A stretch of 39,120 nucleotides of DNA from Bernardetiaceae bacterium (GTDB lineage Bacteria > Bacteroidota > Bacteroidia > Cytophagales > Bernardetiaceae): assembly GCA_020832465.1 (NCBI GenBank), contig JAFIER010000079.1, forward strand, positions 1-39,120. Direction: 5' to 3'. Below, piece by piece: positions 31,330-39,120 of this stretch. A program made the translations under genes and the position numbers. The notes below the pieces were generated by a model, which saw only the letters and a list, made by a program, of their open reading frames with translations, searched no databases and was not told where the DNA came from. The stretch's first letter is position 1. Each line of letters opens with the position of its first letter.

Positions 31330-34300
31330 TTAGCGCACGACAAACTTTTTATGCCAAATCTGCGCTCCACTTTGCACCTTCAAAATATACAAACCCGACG
31401 GCACTCGAGGCATTTGCACTTCAATGGCACTGCCCAAATCCATCGCCGAGAGCGTCTGGCTGTGCAAACGCTGGCCTGCCGTACTGATAACTTCTATCGA
31501 AGCCTCCGATAAACCATTCGGCATTTCTACGCGAAAGCTACCGCTGTTCGGATTCGGATAAAGCGTAAAATCCGCTTCAGTAATCGTTTCCGTACTCAAT
31601 ACAATGGAAGGGCGAATGCTTACATAATTTGAAAATGCCCCTGGAATATAAGGATCTCTACCCGCAGGGTTATTCAAAATAGGGCGGATAATAAAATCGT
31701 ACTCTATGCCATTGAGCAGATTTTCTACGGCAAAGTGGTTTGAAGCCGTTTCACCTACTTTGGTAGAAAAGAAAGGCTCTGAAAATCCATAAATTTCGTA
31801 GTAAGCAACAAAAGGCAACAAATCAGCTGGCGTTTCCCAAACCAAAAAGGCAGTTTTATCGCCCGGCTCACCTTGCAAAGTCAAACGAAAATTGGGAAGG
31901 GCAAGCAGCGCAAAAGCTACATTCGTATAAGACTCCGGCGTATTAAAATCGCATACACGAACGCGATAAAAATACATGCGGTCATATTCGGCTTGAATAT
32001 CCGAAAAACGCGTCGCATTGGGCTCAACCGTAGAGAGCACTTCATACGGACCCTCTACCGACTCACTGCGCTCAATCACATAGCAAGTTTCGCATTCTGA
32101 GTTATCCTCCCAGCGCAAATCAATCTGCTCACGCCCAAGCTCTGTCGAGAGGTTCGTAGGGGGATTGGGAAGAGTGCTTACTTCAAGTGTGTTTGAGTAT
32201 GCCGAAGTACCTGCTACTGTATTTGCCGCACGCACACGGTAGAGATAAGTGCCACATTCTATAATTTCTGATACATCGCTATAGCTTTCGCTATTTGCGC
32301 CTAAAGTTGCAATAAGTGTAAAAGTTGCTCCTCCGTCTGCCGAACGCTCAACTTGATATTCTTCTTCCGATACTGACTCGTCGTCCCAGCTTATATCCAC
32401 TTGATTATTGCTCAAAAATGCTAAGCTCAAATTGATAGGAGGCTTAATGGGTGTAATCGCATCATCGACATTCGAGAAGGCAGAATTACCTTCGTCGTTG
32501 AAAGCGCGCACACGGTAGCAGTAGCGTTTGCCGTCATCTACACTATTATCGGTGTAAGATTCAGTATCGGCAGGCAGTGTAGCTAAATCCGTATAATTCA
32601 CGCAATCTTCGGAACGCTGGAGTCGAAACCCGTCTTCATTATCGGCTTGGTCTTCCCAAGTAACTTCGATGCTATTGAATCCTGTAGCGGTGGCTACAAG
32701 ATTTATAGGTGCATCGGGCGCATTAGAAACAGTAGCTGCAATAAAAGTTCCGAGCGTTGTAAATGCTTCTGCCGAAGTAATTGCAGCGGGGAATGCCGTA
32801 GCTGCTGTAGCAATGCCTAAGCTAATCCAATTACCAGCTTGGGATTTAGCTACAACGAGGCTTTCAGCATTATCTAATCCTTCAGTTGCAGCTACATCAA
32901 AACCTACATCTTGAATAAAAATATTGGTAGTTTGTGTAGGTATTGCAATTTGTGAGGCTTCCCAAAACTTTTTGTCAGATACGATGCTAATCCCATCAGT
33001 AAAGTTAAAAGCCGGGATTGCTGTAGGCGGATTGATAAAGGCTTCAAAAAGATATAAATTAGCAGCCGTCGTTGTCGCTGCTGCAAAATCAGTACGGGCC
33101 AGCGTAGGGCGAAACTCTGTGTATGTGCCTACTTTGCCCAAAGGCAAATTGTAAGTAAGGGCAGCCGTAAGGTTATCAATTTGTAAAATACCGAGCGGTC
33201 CGTTTACGTAGCTATTTGCACTACCTCCCGTAACAGGTGCAGGCGAATGCGCCAAAGCAATAAAGTTATCGCTGCTGCTATTGATAATGCCTTCGGTCAT
33301 GGTTAGGGTATTGCTCAATGTGAAAGGGATATTCAAATCGAGATTCACGCCTGTGCCGTTCATGGTAAGTCCGTTAATCAGGGTTTGATTGAAGGCTGTG
33401 CCATTGCCGTCGAAAGTCAGATTTTTATCTACTATTACAGGCTCAATGACATCAGAAGGGGCGGGTGTGAGTGCCGTAGGCAGTGCGTTATAGACTTCCG
33501 TAGCGGCTTTGATATGAATTGTCCAGCCGTTATCTGCTACCTTTATGGCGCGGTTTATATTCGGATAGGGGTCTGAGTGTGGAGCAGGGGTATATACTGG
33601 TAGATAGCTGTTTTCGGTAAAGTAAGCATTATCAGCTACTACAGATACAAAACCACCAAATCCAGTTATACTTGCATCTACATCAATAGCGTGAAAAATG
33701 CGGTCTTCGATTTCGAACAAATCATTCTGGTTTGTGAGGTCATAAGGTACGCCAGCCACTTCAAATTGGCAGTTTTGTGCATTGATATTGCCAAGAATAC
33801 TTTGATTGACGATAAAACTATTGACTGTCTGACCTGGCGGAACGGCTGTACTAAAAAAGGGGGCGAGGTAGGAAGCATCATTTTTCATTTCTATAATGCT
33901 ATTCCCAAGATTAACTGTAGTATGATTACCTGTTGTTGTATTGTATATAGGGCCTACATGTAATGCTGTACGCCTTTGAGAGTCATTGGTAGAACCATTT
34001 CTAAATTGGCAGTTCGTAAAAATTGGAGTAGTCGGAAACTCGGAAAAACCGGCGAGATATACGGCTGCTCCCGGTCTATCTGATGATGCTACTTGGTTAT
34101 ATGTACCATCGACTACGAGGTTTGTAATCGTAAAGTCAGGATAAGGCTGATAGTCGCCACTCGTAAGTGAGGGTATGCCACTATCCCAGCCTCTCATTTT
34201 AAAACCAACATAGGCAGTATTTAGGTTATTTGTAATCGTAACATTACTGAGGCTTCCCGTGCCATTAAATCGCCTGAGCCAGAGATCGCCACTCTCAATG

Positions 34301-35007
34301 CTTCCGTCAGCACCATTATCTGTAAAAGTACAATTATTGATATTAACATTCGTAATATTGCCTGGTCCGATAGAAGCGGTAGGAGACCCAGAAATAAGCA
34401 TACCTGTACGATTATTATTAGCGACATTTAAATTTTGTAAAAGCAAACCATCTACAGATGTATCTATTCTAATACCTATAAAACAGTTTATGATATTAGA
34501 ATTTTCAAATCTTAAGTCTTCATAGACTTGGTCATTAAACATTACACCAAAATTACAATCGTCCATAGTTACATTAAAAACTGTAATAAACCCACCGCCA
34601 CCAGCAACATTAAAATGTAATCCTGCTATTGAAGCTGCCGTAACCGTAAGGTTTTCAATCACTAAGCGTTCGGTAGCCGATGTGCCTCCTGTTTGAATAT
34701 TTATAACCGTAGTGGCGGGTCCGACTGTTGCTGGGGCGATGCTTGTAGTAGCTGTTCCACTTCCTCTCAATGTAAGATGGTGTGGTGCATCTAATGTAAT
34801 ACTTTCCGTGAAAGTGCCGTCAATTTCAATGACATCGCCTGGATTCGAGGCAGCTACTGCGTCATTGATATTGGGGTAAGTCGTAGCTCCAATTGCTACG
34901 GTTTGTGCAGAAACTTTTTCAAAGGATATCATCATGCAAATAGCAAGAATTGCTAATACCAATAGCCATTTCTGCGAGTTGTAAATTGAGTAAGTCGTTT
35001 TTTTCAT
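31330..35007 (-). CDS. Large T9SS-secreted beta-helix and fibronectin-III protein
   Basis: From the ATG at 35007 the 1225 residues begin with a signal peptide ending FEKVSAQ. Next is an Asn-rich right-handed beta-helix region (roughly 36-430), a middle section, four fibronectin-III-like domains (about 759-850, 851-945, 946-1034, 1035-1129) with the repeated WEDxxxxExxYxxxRS pattern, and a C-terminal T9SS sorting domain (about 1136-1225) with DFTLYPNPNSGSFRVEMP and PSGLYILKV. It is exported through PorSS and probably anchored at the surface or released. The ATG at 35139 would add 44 residues before a good signal peptide, so I reject it. The function is likely binding or polysaccharide handling; no catalytic site was identified. 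Confidence 0.9.
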   Translation of the reverse strand: MKKTTYSIYNSQKWLLVLAILAICMMISFEKVSAQTVAIGATTYPNINDAVAASNPGDVIEIDGTFTESITLDAPHHLTLRGSGTATTSIAPATVGPATTVINIQTGGTSATERLVIENLTVTAASIAGLHFNVAGGGGFITVFNVTMDDCNFGVMFNDQVYEDLRFENSNIINCFIGIRIDTSVDGLLLQNLNVANNNRTGMLISGSPTASIGPGNITNVNINNCTFTDNGADGSIESGDLWLRRFNGTGSLSNVTITNNLNTAYVGFKMRGWDSGIPSLTSGDYQPYPDFTITNLVVDGTYNQVASSDRPGAAVYLAGFSEFPTTPIFTNCQFRNGSTNDSQRRTALHVGPIYNTTTGNHTTVNLGNSIIEMKNDASYLAPFFSTAVPPGQTVNSFIVNQSILGNINAQNCQFEVAGVPYDLTNQNDLFEIEDRIFHAIDVDASITGFGGFVSVVADNAYFTENSYLPVYTPAPHSDPYPNINRAIKVADNGWTIHIKAATEVYNALPTALTPAPSDVIEPVIVDKNLTFDGNGTAFNQTLINGLTMNGTGVNLDLNIPFTLSNTLTMTEGIINSSSDNFIALAHSPAPVTGGSANSYVNGPLGILQIDNLTAALTYNLPLGKVGTYTEFRPTLARTDFAAATTTAANLYLFEAFINPPTAIPAFNFTDGISIVSDKKFWEASQIAIPTQTTNIFIQDVGFDVAATEGLDNAESLVVAKSQAGNWISLGIATAATAFPAAITSAEAFTTLGTFIAATVSNAPDAPINLVATATGFNSIEVTWEDQADNEDGFRLQRSEDCVNYTDLATLPADTESYTDNSVDDGKRYCYRVRAFNDEGNSAFSNVDDAITPIKPPINLSLAFLSNNQVDISWDDESVSEEEYQVERSADGGATFTLIATLGANSESYSDVSEIIECGTYLYRVRAANTVAGTSAYSNTLEVSTLPNPPTNLSTELGREQIDLRWEDNSECETCYVIERSESVEGPYEVLSTVEPNATRFSDIQAEYDRMYFYRVRVCDFNTPESYTNVAFALLALPNFRLTLQGEPGDKTAFLVWETPADLLPFVAYYEIYGFSEPFFSTKVGETASNHFAVENLLNGIEYDFIIRPILNNPAGRDPYIPGAFSNYVSIRPSIVLSTETITEADFTLYPNPNSGSFRVEMPNGLSEASIEVISTAGQRLHSQTLSAMDLGSAIEVQMPRVPSGLYILKVQSGAQIWHKKFVVR

Positions 35008-35144
35008 GACTTTAATGAATGAATTGTTAAAAATTAGGGTTAAAATTGCTTTGAATAGAGTGCATTTCAAAACTACATAATTTGTATTTGGTGATGACCC
35101 CAAAATACGACATCTTGAGAATTTATTTTGCAGTAGCAACTTAT

Positions 35145-35515
35145 GCTACTACATAAGTTTGAATTGCACTCTTTGAATAGCTTAGAAAAATGATATTTTT
35201 TTAAGCTAAAAACTACATACTTGCTGCAATAATGCGCAATAGCATTGCCAAGTTCACTAATATTTTTGTCTTTATAAAGATAAATTCGATAAGCATTAGG
35301 CTATGCTCGACAAATAGCCTCAAATGTTGTGGCATCGTTTAAGCTGCGCTCAATTTCAAAGTAGTCATTATAGACTATTGTGAATAGCTTTATAGCATCG
35401 CAAGGCTGTGATATTATGAATCTATGCAGATGTGCAAAAAATATTTTTATAGATACAAACCCCATAGGAACGAACGGGTGCATTTCATTTTTACGCAGCC
35501 ATAAGTTTGGAATTA
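35145..35515 (-). pseudogene. Possible degraded gene with an in-frame TAG
   Basis: Reading leftwards from about 35515, the frame gives MLIPNLWLRKNEMHPFVPMG and later FEIERSLNDATTFEAICRA, then TAG (at about 35301-35303), then PNAYRIYLYKDKNISELGNA and further protein-like text to about 35145. The composition on both sides of the stop resembles one protein of about 120 residues. The apparent start overlaps a hairpin repeat. I do not recognise the family; chance cannot be excluded. Confidence 0.35.
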
Positions 35516-35540
35516 ACATTTCTGACAGCAATGTTAGTTC
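35510..35540. repeat. Hairpin of the AATAACATTTCT family
   Basis: GAATTAACATT pairs with AATGTTAGTTC, one G-T pair, loop TCTGACAGC. It lies at the 5' edge of the degraded frame. The CGCCGTGTTTG text just after recurs at about 9693. Confidence 0.6.
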
Positions 35541-35598
35541 TCTGGGCACTACGCCGTGTTTGGTGTCTTTTACTCACTTTCAACTCCTAAGCAGCAGT

Positions 35599-36285
35599 TT
35601 AGTTTTGACTATCCAAAAAACGACTAAACTCCCTTACACTTGAGCTAAAACTAAATCCATCGTTAAGCAAATGTGCATTATGTGTGTCGCAGAGGCGGGT
35701 ATATACCATTTTAGCAAACTCGAGCTTTTCGGGGTCAAAAGAAAATAGTCTCATGACTTCAATCGCTTGGTCTGTATAAAGATTACTTTGGCGCAATCCC
35801 TGCCTCGCTACTGCGAGTTTGCCTTCGCTAAAAGATTGGTTTTCTATGCTTCTCACATAGCGTCTGAACTCCGAATCTGTAAATGTATTAGGGCATTCAT
35901 CAGGCATCATACCGCCTCCGCCCATGCCACCACCACCAAAGAACCCACCTTGCATGCCTTCTGGCATAAATACGATTTGTTGGTTTTCGTTGTAATCTAA
36001 TGTGTAGCTATGAGCAGTAGCTGGCTGCAAAAAAATAGCTGTTCGGAAGGAAAAAGTATTGTTGCGTGTACGCCCTTGATTTTCTAATCTCAATTCGATA
36101 TTGTGCATACCTGCTCTGAGATTGTTAAGAAAAACCTCTCTCTGTGGCGTAAAACTCTGCGCCTGCCCATTGATAACAACAACAAAAGCGTGCGTATTAG
36201 AGCGAATACGCAAATTGGCGGGCTGCGCCTCTACTGATGCCCAAAATAGGCAAAAAAGAAAAGTCAATAAAGATAGATGTTTCAT
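35599..36285 (-). CDS. Secreted DUF4476 protein
   Basis: The 228 residues have a signal peptide (likely cleaved after SVEA at 20), a beta-rich N-terminal domain in which NLRAGMHNIELR recalls PEGA-type surface domains, a glycine-methionine-rich linker (about 110-128), and a C-terminal DUF4476 domain (about 131-225) with QAIEVMRLFSFDPEKLEFAK, MVYTRLCD and FSFSSSVREFSRFL. DUF4476 is common in Bacteroidota exported proteins; its role is unknown. It stands alone, between the degraded frame and the divergent DUF177-rpmF operon. Confidence 0.88.
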   Translation of the reverse strand: MKHLSLLTFLFCLFWASVEAQPANLRIRSNTHAFVVVINGQAQSFTPQREVFLNNLRAGMHNIELRLENQGRTRNNTFSFRTAIFLQPATAHSYTLDYNENQQIVFMPEGMQGGFFGGGGMGGGGMMPDECPNTFTDSEFRRYVRSIENQSFSEGKLAVARQGLRQSNLYTDQAIEVMRLFSFDPEKLEFAKMVYTRLCDTHNAHLLNDGFSFSSSVREFSRFLDSQN

Positions 36286-36431
36286 ATAGTACGTTTGTTT
36301 TTAGTGATAGTATGCAACCTATACAGCATATAAATCTACACTATAATTGGCAAAAATAAAGCCGTTTTGAAAATAAAAAATAGCTTTAATAGGGCTAACT
36401 GTCTGTTTATGAAAAAAAACAAGTTTTTATA

Positions 36432-36463
36432 TTTGGAATTAACGATTCAAAAAATTATCTTTG
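36432..36463 (+). promoter_or_regulatory. Promoter of the DUF177-rpmF operon
   Basis: TTTG (36432-36435), 20 nt, TATCTTTG (36456-36463): an exact Bacteroidota -33/-7 pair. It predicts a leader of about 30 nt to the GTG at 36501. Confidence 0.75.
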
Positions 36464-36500
36464 CAGTCTTATTTGCTAAGTTCACCAAAAGAGGGGAATC

Positions 36501-37037
36501 GTGAAAAATTTAAGAAGGTTTCAGATAGGGATTATCAATCTAAAAAATGGACTGCATCACTACGAGTTTGAGATAGACGAGACGTTTTTATCTCATTTTC
36601 CGAATGATATACTTCAAAAAGCTAATGTCAAAGTTGCACTGCAATTAGACAAATCAGAGCGTATATTGCAAACTGATTTTACGCTCGAAGGCACAATAGA
36701 GCTAAGATGCGACCGTTCGCTTGAGCTTTTTGATAAACCTATACAAACTAAGCACAGGCTTATTTTTAAATACGGCGAAGCAGAAGACCAAATTGACGAG
36801 CAGGTATCTGTTATTACAGCAGATACACAGCACTTAGACTTGGCACAGCCCATTTTTGAATTTGTATTGCTATCTGTACCAATGAAAAGGCTTCACCCAA
36901 AATACGAAGATCAAGAAGACGATACTTCGCCTTGGGTTTATAGCTCCGAAACCGAAGAAGCCGATGAAGAGCAACCAGAAGCTGACCCACGCTGGGCAGC
37001 CCTGCAAAAACTGAAAAATAATAATTCAGAAAAGTAA
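36501..37037 (+). CDS. DUF177 (YceD) protein
   Basis: The 178-residue acidic protein has the YceD layout: a strand-rich body with GTIELRCDRSLELFD (about 64-78; the second YceD cysteine is absent) and the conserved LDLAQPIFEFVLLSVPMK (about 112-129), then an acidic tail. YceD is linked to 23S rRNA accumulation and lies upstream of rpmF in many bacteria, as here (35 nt). The start is GTG, and a purine-rich GAGGGG (36491-36496) precedes it by 4 nt, a rare clear Shine-Dalgarno for this window. Confidence 0.9.
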   Translation: MKNLRRFQIGIINLKNGLHHYEFEIDETFLSHFPNDILQKANVKVALQLDKSERILQTDFTLEGTIELRCDRSLELFDKPIQTKHRLIFKYGEAEDQIDEQVSVITADTQHLDLAQPIFEFVLLSVPMKRLHPKYEDQEDDTSPWVYSSETEEADEEQPEADPRWAALQKLKNNNSEK

Positions 37038-37072
37038 AACGTATTTATTGATTTTTAAAACCAAAGGTTGAT

Positions 37073-37291
37073 ATGGCACATCCAAAACGAAAGATATCCA
37101 AAACAAGACGCGATAAGCGCAGAACGCATCACAAACTTACGCCCAAAACGCTCTCTACAGACCAAGCTACGGGTGAGTTGCACAGAAGCCACAGAGCACA
37201 CTGGCACGAAGGCAAACTTTATTACAAGGGTTTGGTATATATTGATAAAAGTGATGAAATCGCTGATATTGATGTCGATATCGAAGACTAA
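37073..37291 (+). CDS. rpmF: Ribosomal protein bL32, zinc-free form
   Basis: The 72-residue basic protein starts [20 protein letters not shown], the usual bL32 start, and contains [11 protein letters not shown] and [11 protein letters not shown]. The four cysteines of zinc-binding bL32 are absent (TDQATGE in place of CxxC), so it is the zinc-independent form. An acidic tail ([10 protein letters not shown]) is present. It follows the DUF177 gene in one operon and is followed by a terminator. Confidence 0.96.
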   Translation: MAHPKRKISKTRRDKRRTHHKLTPKTLSTDQATGELHRSHRAHWHEGKLYYKGLVYIDKSDEIADIDVDIED

Positions 37292-37315
37292 GCAAAGTGA
37301 TGTTAAAAAAATGAT

Positions 37316-37352
37316 AAGCGAGGCAAAGAATCAATCTATGTCTCGCTTTTTT
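37316..37352 (+). terminator. Intrinsic terminator of the DUF177-rpmF operon
   Basis: AAGCGAG (37316-37322) pairs with CTCGCTT (37342-37348), followed by a T run to 37352. It lies 25 nt after the rpmF stop. Confidence 0.75.
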
Positions 37353-37389
37353 GTTATATTAAGCCACCCCATAATAATTTTTACCTATT

Positions 37390-38748
37390 ATGAACTTTAA
37401 AGACTTTCGCTGGCGGCTAATTATAAGGCTTAGCTTATTGCTACTTACCATGCTGCTATGGGCTTGGCTCGTCGTGCAAAGTGCTTATATTTTTACAGCC
37501 ATAGGACTTACAGCACTTATTATCTTTCAAATATATGCACTCATAAGACAAGTAGAGCGTACTAACAAGGAAGTTATCAAACTACTCAAGTATATTCGTT
37601 ATGATGACTTCTCTAACTCTTATCATATCAACTTGCAAGACCAATCTTTTCAAGACTTAGGCAACGCACTCAATGATGTCATTCAACATTTCCGAACCAT
37701 CAGAAACAACAAGGAAGAACGACATCAATATCTACAAACAATTATCCAACATATCGGTATCGGTATCATTACTTATAACGATAAAGGAGCAGTGCAGATT
37801 TATAATAACGCAGCCAAAAGATTGCTTGCTATACCAAGACTTACCCTTATTCAAGAACTTAATGCCTTTGCACCTAATATGTCCGAAACACTCGATGCAC
37901 TACATACAGGAAGCAGTGCATTGATATCCTCTTTTCAAAACGGAGAAAAAATTGAACTATCTGTATATGCCATAGAAATGAACCTCAGAGGGCAAGCCTA
38001 CAAACTTATTACACTACAAAATATACACAACGAACTCGCTGCCAAAGAAATGGACGCTTGGCAAAACCTAATTAAAGTCCTTACGCACGAAATCATGAAC
38101 TCCGTAGCACCTATATCCTCCCTGGCAGAAACGCTCGAAGAGGAAATTCAAGACCTTAAAATGCGTACTGAAAAAAATCAAATCCATGCCAAAGATTTTG
38201 AAGATGTAAGCATGGCTGCACAAACTATTTATAGGCGTTCAGACTCCCTTGTGCGCTTTGTCAGAGACTTCAGAAACCTAACACAGTTGCCTATGCCCGA
38301 GCTTGAGCATATTGCCATACAAGAACTTTTTAAGCACCTCACCACTTTGCTGAGAAAAGATATGGAAAAAGAAGCTATTGAGTTTGAAGCTAAAATGCCA
38401 AAAGCTACACTTTTTATCACCGCAGATAGAGCACAAGTTGAGCAAGTCTTGATTAATCTTATAAATAACGCCCAACAAGCACTCATCATACACGCACAAA
38501 GTACTAAAAAAATATCCTTAGAAGCAAAAAGAGACGAAAAAGGAAATACATTGATTATTGTCAAAGACAACGGACCAGGCATAGATAGCGAGGCTATGGA
38601 TAAAATTTTTATTCCATTTTTTACTACAAAAAAACACGGATCTGGTATCGGACTAAGCCTATCAAGACAAATTATGCACCAACATAAAGGGGGAATTAGC
38701 GTCCGCTCTTCTAATGAAGGAAGTGAGTTTATCCTCAAATTTGGATAA
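37390..38748 (+). CDS. NtrY-like sensor histidine kinase
   Basis: The 452 residues have two membrane helices (about 12-30 and 33-53) with almost no external loop, a PAS-like domain (about 115-215), the phosphoacceptor region LIKVLTHEIMNSVAP with His233, the N box LINNAQQAL (Asn360), G1 DNGPGI (393-398) and G2 GSGIGLSLS (417-425). The HEIMNSVAPISSL box is that of NtrY/AtoS-type kinases that pair with sigma-54 response regulators. No regulator gene lies in the window. The minimal external part suggests a membrane or cytoplasmic signal. Confidence 0.93.
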   Translation: MNFKDFRWRLIIRLSLLLLTMLLWAWLVVQSAYIFTAIGLTALIIFQIYALIRQVERTNKEVIKLLKYIRYDDFSNSYHINLQDQSFQDLGNALNDVIQHFRTIRNNKEERHQYLQTIIQHIGIGIITYNDKGAVQIYNNAAKRLLAIPRLTLIQELNAFAPNMSETLDALHTGSSALISSFQNGEKIELSVYAIEMNLRGQAYKLITLQNIHNELAAKEMDAWQNLIKVLTHEIMNSVAPISSLAETLEEEIQDLKMRTEKNQIHAKDFEDVSMAAQTIYRRSDSLVRFVRDFRNLTQLPMPELEHIAIQELFKHLTTLLRKDMEKEAIEFEAKMPKATLFITADRAQVEQVLINLINNAQQALIIHAQSTKKISLEAKRDEKGNTLIIVKDNGPGIDSEAMDKIFIPFFTTKKHGSGIGLSLSRQIMHQHKGGISVRSSNEGSEFILKFG

Positions 38749-38807
38749 GCAGCAAATAAGCGCAAGATTAACAACTTATCAAGAACCACACTGCTATACA
38801 TGTAACG

Positions 38808-39061
38808 GCTGTACGCCAAGTTGGTAAATCAACTTAGCTAGTTTCAGCCTTCACAGTTTTTAAGCTGTAGTAAAGCTGTAGTCCGCAGCTCCCGCGTGGG
38901 GAGTGGGTTTTAACGAAGCTGGAGCGTCGGGCGACAGGGAATTAAGATAATAGATGTGAAATTTTTTGAAATAAAATTTATGACAGAAAAGATATTTATG
39001 AAAATATCACATCTAATATCTTTACTTCCTGTAGTAATAAGCTCCATCTTCGTTATAAGCC
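38808..39061. mobile_element. Long repeat copy 2, a MITE-like palindrome
   Basis: 38808-38959 aligns with 19585-19722. In addition 39007-39061 is the near reverse complement of 38906-38959, so two arms of about 55 bp face each other around a 47-nt centre that holds a degenerate AAATAAAATTTATGACAGAAA hairpin. CTCCC-GCGT-GGGGAG (about 38889-38902) lies near the left arm. There is no coding frame, which fits a non-autonomous element. Confidence 0.55.
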
Positions 39062-39120
39062 TCTTTGGGTTGTGTATAAATTATAATTTTTTAAATATAA
39101 AGAGTAATAAGATATATATT

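Noticed and set aside
35008-35139. Upstream start of the T9SS protein at 35139
   Set aside because: It would place 44 residues before a standard signal peptide that starts at 35007.

Overview
The window looks like chromosomal DNA from a low-GC member of the Bacteroidota, probably Cytophagales-like; I do not assign a species. The evidence is a gliding-motility permease (GldF), a very large secreted protein with a type IX secretion (T9SS) C-terminal sorting domain, a DUF4476 protein and several Bacteroidota-style lipoproteins. Promoters of the form TTTG-N(about 20)-TAnnTTTG lie in front of several genes, and most starts lack a Shine-Dalgarno sequence.

Layout. 1-4.2 kb: the start of a truncated gene, the assimilatory sulfate genes cysD and cysH, a divergent Rrf2 regulator, and a two-helix membrane protein. 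4.3-11.3 kb: panD, queG, a 660-residue unknown protein with a papain-like residue pattern, a TerC-type membrane protein and ald. 11.3-19.2 kb: a TonB-C lipoprotein, a mevalonate-kinase-like GHMP kinase, two lipoproteins, a 29-residue membrane peptide, a GerW/YtfJ-family protein, a secreted vWA-like protein and an orphan gldF. 20.1-21.4 kb: cysN, separated from its usual partner cysD by about 18 kb. 21.5-31 kb: a defence-like accessory region. 31.3-39.1 kb: the T9SS protein, a DUF4476 protein, the DUF177-rpmF operon and an NtrY-like histidine kinase.

The accessory region is the most unusual part. It holds an apparent effector-associated-domain/transmembrane/OmpA-like protein, a fused PD-(D/E)XK nuclease-DNA methyltransferase with a small partner gene, a DUF262-AAA ATPase (DUF3696-like)-third gene operon whose last gene is cut by an in-frame TAG, and a Fic protein. 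Copies of one dispersed repeat, about 121 bp per unit, lie at the boundaries of the nuclease-methyltransferase, DUF262 and Fic modules, and a related sequence lies next to the truncated gene at the left end. This suggests that modules are swapped at the repeats.

A second repeat system runs through the whole window. It is a family of at least ten intergenic hairpins with a shared core (about AnTAACAkTTCT, loop, AGAAmTGTTAnT). Core bases change in a paired way, and the flanking stems differ at every locus yet stay self-complementary. Some copies sit inside larger MITE-like palindromes. No rRNA, tRNA or CRISPR array was seen.
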